Source of the DNA: Terasakiella pusilla DSM 6293
Lineage (GTDB): Bacteria > Pseudomonadota > Alphaproteobacteria > Rhodospirillales > Terasakiellaceae
Direction: 5' to 3'
Length of the DNA stretch: 34,640 bases
Assembly: GCF_000688235.1 (NCBI RefSeq)
Contig: NZ_JHYO01000034.1
Location: forward strand, 1 to 34,640
Shown here: piece after piece, positions 32,643 through 34,640 of the stretch
Layout: each line of letters begins with the position of its first letter
Position numbering within the stretch: position 1 is the first letter of the stretch
Made by a program: the position numbers and the translations under genes
Notes under the pieces: generated by a model
Seen by the model: the letters and a program-made list of their open reading frames with translations, nothing else
Database searches by the model: none
What the model was told of the DNA's origin: nothing

Positions 32643-32837
32643 ATGGTCGATAAAATTGGAGCTGCAGCCGCAACTGTGATCCAAACTGGAATGGTCGGAT
32701 CAGATACAAACAATGGGCCTGGTTTTGCTGAAGAACTTGCAAAGCAACTTGATGAAAAACAACAGAATAGCTGTTGTGGTGGCAACAAAGAGGATAAAGA
32801 GGCTGTACCAAGCCTTACCCCAGCCACATCATCATGA
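32643..32837 (+). CDS. Small Cys-containing protein, possible metal-binding peptide
   Basis: 64 residues with no signal peptide. It has an Ala/Thr-rich start (KIGAAAATVIQTGMVGSD), an amphipathic helix (FAEELAKQLDEKQQN), and then SCCGGNKEDKE, a vicinal cysteine pair. No family is recognised. The ribosome site AAGGAGAAG is excellent, and three boxes lie upstream, so it is likely a highly expressed metal-induced peptide. A hairpin follows its stop. A second frame overlapping it (32713-33033) is rejected. Confidence 0.7.
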   Translation: MVDKIGAAAATVIQTGMVGSDTNNGPGFAEELAKQLDEKQQNSCCGGNKEDKEAVPSLTPATSS

Positions 32838-32847
32838 AAAACTAAAT

Positions 32848-32877
32848 CCCGGACATGTCATACTCGTACTGTCCGGG
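32848..32877 (-). terminator. Hairpin between convergent genes, likely terminator
   Basis: Perfect 8-bp stem CCCGGACA / TGTCCGGG with a 14-base loop. On the minus strand it is followed by ATTTAGTTTTTC, a T-rich run, so it best serves the merF operon; on the plus strand the following TTCAAC is a weaker run, but the position suits both converging genes. Confidence 0.75.
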
Positions 32878-32893
32878 TTCAACATCCTGAAAA

Positions 32894-33097
32894 TTAAGAA
32901 CAACATTTTCCTTCTTGAATGGGTGGGCAAGGGATGTCTGCATAAGAACAATAAACACAACAGTCTCCCTGATGTGGTTTCAATACTGTTCCACAGCCTT
33001 TACAGTCATAGAAATACTGGCATGAATCTGTAGGCATTGTTTCTTTCTCTTGATGTCCGCATTTCGGGCAGGTGATTGTTGTTTCAAGAATTGTCAT
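32894..33097 (-). CDS. GDCCVxC-motif small cysteine-rich protein
   Basis: 67 residues from the ATG at 33097, which overlaps the merF stop (ATGA) with GAGG 8 bases upstream. It has a zinc-ribbon-like pair (CPKCG, CKGCG), the name motif GDCCVYC, then CPPIQ and a terminal CC; 11 of 67 residues are Cys. In the family the motif Cys can be selenocysteine; here it is encoded as Cys. These proteins accompany mercury-transport genes and are presumed to bind Hg(II) or another thiophilic metal in the cytoplasm. Confidence 0.85.
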   Translation of the reverse strand: MTILETTITCPKCGHQEKETMPTDSCQYFYDCKGCGTVLKPHQGDCCVYCSYADIPCPPIQEGKCCS

Positions 33098-33309
33098 TTG
33101 CATGTCCTCTTTCTATTAAGTCTTAGCAGGGCAATGATTGTAATGAAAACAAAACCTCCTAAAGAGGGAAGGAGAAGCCAATCAATCCATCCTAACCAAG
33201 CCGAAAGACCAATACCGCCAAGAACAATGACAAGAAAAGGCGTAAAACAACATATTGCCATTGCAATGCTGCCTACGACACCTGTTTTCAACCAAGATTT
33301 ATCATTCAT
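33094..33309 (-). CDS. merF: MerF-like mercury transporter
   Basis: 71 residues with two membrane helices (about 9-31 and 38-61). The vicinal Cys pair lies in the first helix (AMAICCFTPFLVIVLGGIGLSAW), as in MerF and MerT, which move Hg(II) inward for reduction. The C terminus has only one Cys (RKRTCK), where classical MerF has a second pair. No merA, merT or merP is in the window, so mercury taken up would need another sink. It is divergent from merR with a MerR-type promoter between them. Confidence 0.85.
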   Translation of the reverse strand: MNDKSWLKTGVVGSIAMAICCFTPFLVIVLGGIGLSAWLGWIDWLLLPSLGGFVFITIIALLRLNRKRTCK

Positions 33310-33348
33310 TGTGCTCTCGTATTTGTGATTTTGAAATTAATAAAATTC

Positions 33349-33379
33349 ATCATACAATCTGCAATAATTACAGGTTCAA
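33349..33379 (-). promoter_or_regulatory. MerR-type merF promoter and operator
   Basis: On the minus strand, -35 TTGAAC (33379-33374) and -10 TATGAT (33354-33349) are separated by exactly 19 bp, the overlong spacer typical of MerR-activated promoters. The spacer contains a near-perfect palindrome CTGCAATAATTACAG (33359-33373 on the plus strand). Confidence 0.8.
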
Positions 33380-33401
33380 GCATTTTATTTTAGGTTTAAT
33401 A

Positions 33402-33806
33402 ATGGGTATTGGTGAACTGGCGAAAATTGGCAATTGCAGCGTCGAAATTATTCGCCATTATGAAAAATTAAAGCTGTTAACGTCTCCACCGCGTACCAAT
33501 GGTGGTCATAGGCAATATGGAGCACTTCATGTCCAACAACTGTCTTTTATTCGCAATAGCCGAAGCTTGGGATTCAGCCTAGATGAAACCGCTGAGCTTT
33601 TAGCAATGATTTCCACTCAGAACGTCTCGTGTAAAAAAGTAAAAAACATAGCTGAAAAACAGTTAACCAGGGTCCGGGAACGTATCTTGGAATTCCAACA
33701 AATGGAAGCTTCTCTAGTTCGTGCAGTCAATAAATGCCATGGTGAAGATGAACCGGACTGTGCCTTTGTTGAGCATGCTTTTCTGATGGGAACTGTCATA
33801 AGGTGA
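33402..33806 (+). CDS. merR: MerR-family regulator, mercury-type
   Basis: 134 residues from the ATG at 33402. Winged helix at 1-70 (IGELAKIGNCSVEIIRHYEK, then RTNGGHRQYG). A dimer helix follows, with three key cysteines C77, C112 and C120 in the places of MerR C82, C117 and C126. The last two are 8 residues apart rather than 9, so the metal preference could be shifted. It represses and then activates the divergent merF operon by twisting the 19-bp-spaced promoter. The longer frame from 33255 has no MerR-like sequence before this ATG. Confidence 0.85.
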   Translation: MGIGELAKIGNCSVEIIRHYEKLKLLTSPPRTNGGHRQYGALHVQQLSFIRNSRSLGFSLDETAELLAMISTQNVSCKKVKNIAEKQLTRVRERILEFQQMEASLVRAVNKCHGEDEPDCAFVEHAFLMGTVIR

Positions 33807-33821
33807 TGAGCTTGGGTTTAC

Positions 33822-34136
33822 CTATTTTGGAGCTTTGTTACAACAATGGGCAGGGACTTTGAGATTTGCCCGTATGTTTTGATCTGACATTGACCAATAT
33901 GCATATAACAATTTATGGAAGATTGAATTTTTCACACAAAGCCCAATATTTTCAAACTTCGAATGAAGGTCTGAAAAATCAACACTGTTTAAATCATATT
34001 CGATTTTCAAACGTGTAGGAGACTGTAGCCTATACTCTGATATTGCTGAAATTTCACTTAAGGAAGATTCTAGCTTGTCAGTAAGCTCAACTGGCTGAGA
34101 AAGTGCAACCGAACGCGTAACATTAAACTTTTTCAT
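33822..34136 (-). CDS. Small hypothetical protein with a possible HMA-like fold lacking CxxC
   Basis: 104 residues from the ATG at 34136 (AGG 9 bases upstream); a GTG three codons earlier is possible. The order strand (FNVTRSVAL), helix (VELTDKLESSLSEI), two strands (YRLQ, RLKIEYDL), helix (FSDLHSKFENIG) resembles the ferredoxin-like fold of HMA domains, but the metal loop CxxC is absent. The C terminus has a vicinal pair (AHCCNKAPK). No family is recognised with confidence. It starts 14 bases after a strong terminator. Confidence 0.6.
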   Translation of the reverse strand: MKKFNVTRSVALSQPVELTDKLESSLSEISAISEYRLQSPTRLKIEYDLNSVDFSDLHSKFENIGLCVKNSIFHKLLYAYWSMSDQNIRANLKVPAHCCNKAPK

Positions 34137-34150
34137 ATCTGGCACCTGAG

Positions 34151-34200
34151 AAAAAAACGAGGAGGAAACGGAGTTTAGATAAAGGGGTGTTTCCTCCCCG
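34151..34200 (-). terminator. Strong rho-independent terminator after the methyltransferase gene
   Basis: On the minus strand CGGGGAGGAAAC pairs with GTTTCCTCCTCG (12 bp with one G-U pair) around a 19-base loop (34158-34200), followed by seven T (34157-34151). Confidence 0.88.
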
Positions 34201-34222
34201 CTCTAATTCAATTTATATGATT

Positions 34223-34640
34223 TCAACGAGTAACTAAGATTGTAAATTCGGTTTCCTTTTTATTGAAAATGATTTCAGATTTCTCAGAAAGTGTGGATAG
34301 GCAAAATTGGTGAAAACTGTTAGCATCAGCATAATATAACCATTCTTCTTGTGCATTGTTTTGGCTTAATAAATTAAACGCGACCCCTCTTTTTGACTTA
34401 TTGTACATCTCACAGATTGATGTTTTTACAAATTCAGTCCAGCTTTCTTCACTAGCTGTTGCCCTCATATTAAATGTGCCTGAAGCGAAGGAATAGTCGG
34501 CCATATTGTTTGGGAATGGTAAAATCTCAAAAAAGGCTCGATCATCACTACCGTGCATATTTTGCGCTTTTTCAATCATTTCTGGACAAATGTCATAACC
34601 AAAAAAACGGCCATTTTTCATATAAGGTTTATCCTTTAGG
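34223..34640 (-). CDS. Class I SAM-dependent methyltransferase, N-terminus outside the window
   Basis: At least 139 codons; the frame stays open past an internal ATG at 34621 to the right edge, so the gene is cut by the window. The visible part starts just after where motif I (the SAM-binding glycine loop) should be and shows the acidic-end motif FFGYDICPEMIEKAQNMHG. It continues with DYSFASGTFNMRA and a C-terminal strand pair FNKKETEFTILVTR. The substrate is unknown. A strong terminator follows its stop. Confidence 0.75.
   Translation of the reverse strand, partial: LKDKPYMKNGRFFGYDICPEMIEKAQNMHGSDDRAFFEILPFPNNMADYSFASGTFNMRATASEESWTEFVKTSICEMYNKSKRGVAFNLLSQNNAQEEWLYYADANSFHQFCLSTLSEKSEIIFNKKETEFTILVTR

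Noticed and set aside
32713-33033. 106-codon plus-strand frame overlapping the 64-residue gene and the GDCCVxC gene
   Set aside because: It conflicts with two better-supported genes and runs through the terminator hairpin.

Overview
The window reads as a chromosome or large-plasmid segment of a low-to-mid GC alphaproteobacterium, probably marine. Support for this is an RpoH-type sigma factor carrying an RpoH box, several alpha-type c cytochromes, a complete Gram-negative CusCBA efflux system, and toxin-antitoxin/regulator families common in that class. The species cannot be named from the sequence. No rRNA, tRNA, CRISPR array or intact insertion sequence was seen.

Region 1 (1-4284) is an accessory patch: an XRE regulator, a TPR protein, and a 374-residue protein that appears to chain four antitoxin-like modules (HigA N-terminal, HigA HTH, and two HicB-like domains). 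That protein overlaps, by a GTGA junction, a previously unlisted 50-residue two-helix membrane peptide. A short gene downstream duplicates its last module.

Region 2 (3490-9895) is a divergent unit. A CapW/BrxR-type HTH-WYL regulator faces sbcD-sbcC (Mre11/Rad50 nuclease), an inositol-phosphatase/CysQ-like enzyme and an orphan MbcA/ParS-like antitoxin domain. A tandem 13-bp repeat lies in the shared promoter. Because CapW/BrxR proteins usually control phage-defence operons, this is the best candidate for an undescribed defence or damage-response system.

Region 3 (10158-32837) is a copper (possibly also silver) homeostasis island. A response regulator/histidine kinase pair, whose periplasmic loop carries a Met/His cluster, lies next to several operons. 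These are a seven-gene periplasmic operon behind a 74-residue unknown (three cytochromes, a beta-propeller, a propeller-cytochrome fusion, a ScsC-like DsbA protein and cytochrome c'); an operon of a DUF2933 membrane protein, a CcmG/TlpA-like thioredoxin and an RpoH-like sigma factor; a CopZ-like chaperone; cusC-cusB-cusA-cusF; a chemoreceptor-TVP38 pair; and small unknown proteins. A 15-bp motif, TGACA-N5-TGTCA and variants, recurs before almost every one of these units and before the two-component genes. This suggests one regulon. A hipBA toxin-antitoxin pair with three operators at exact 49-bp spacing is embedded in it.

Region 4 (32894-34640) is a small mercury-type module: merF and a GDCCVxC protein, divergent from a three-cysteine MerR regulator, with a classic 19-bp-spaced MerR promoter. 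It is followed by a small ferredoxin-fold-like protein and the C-terminal part of a SAM methyltransferase that runs off the right edge.
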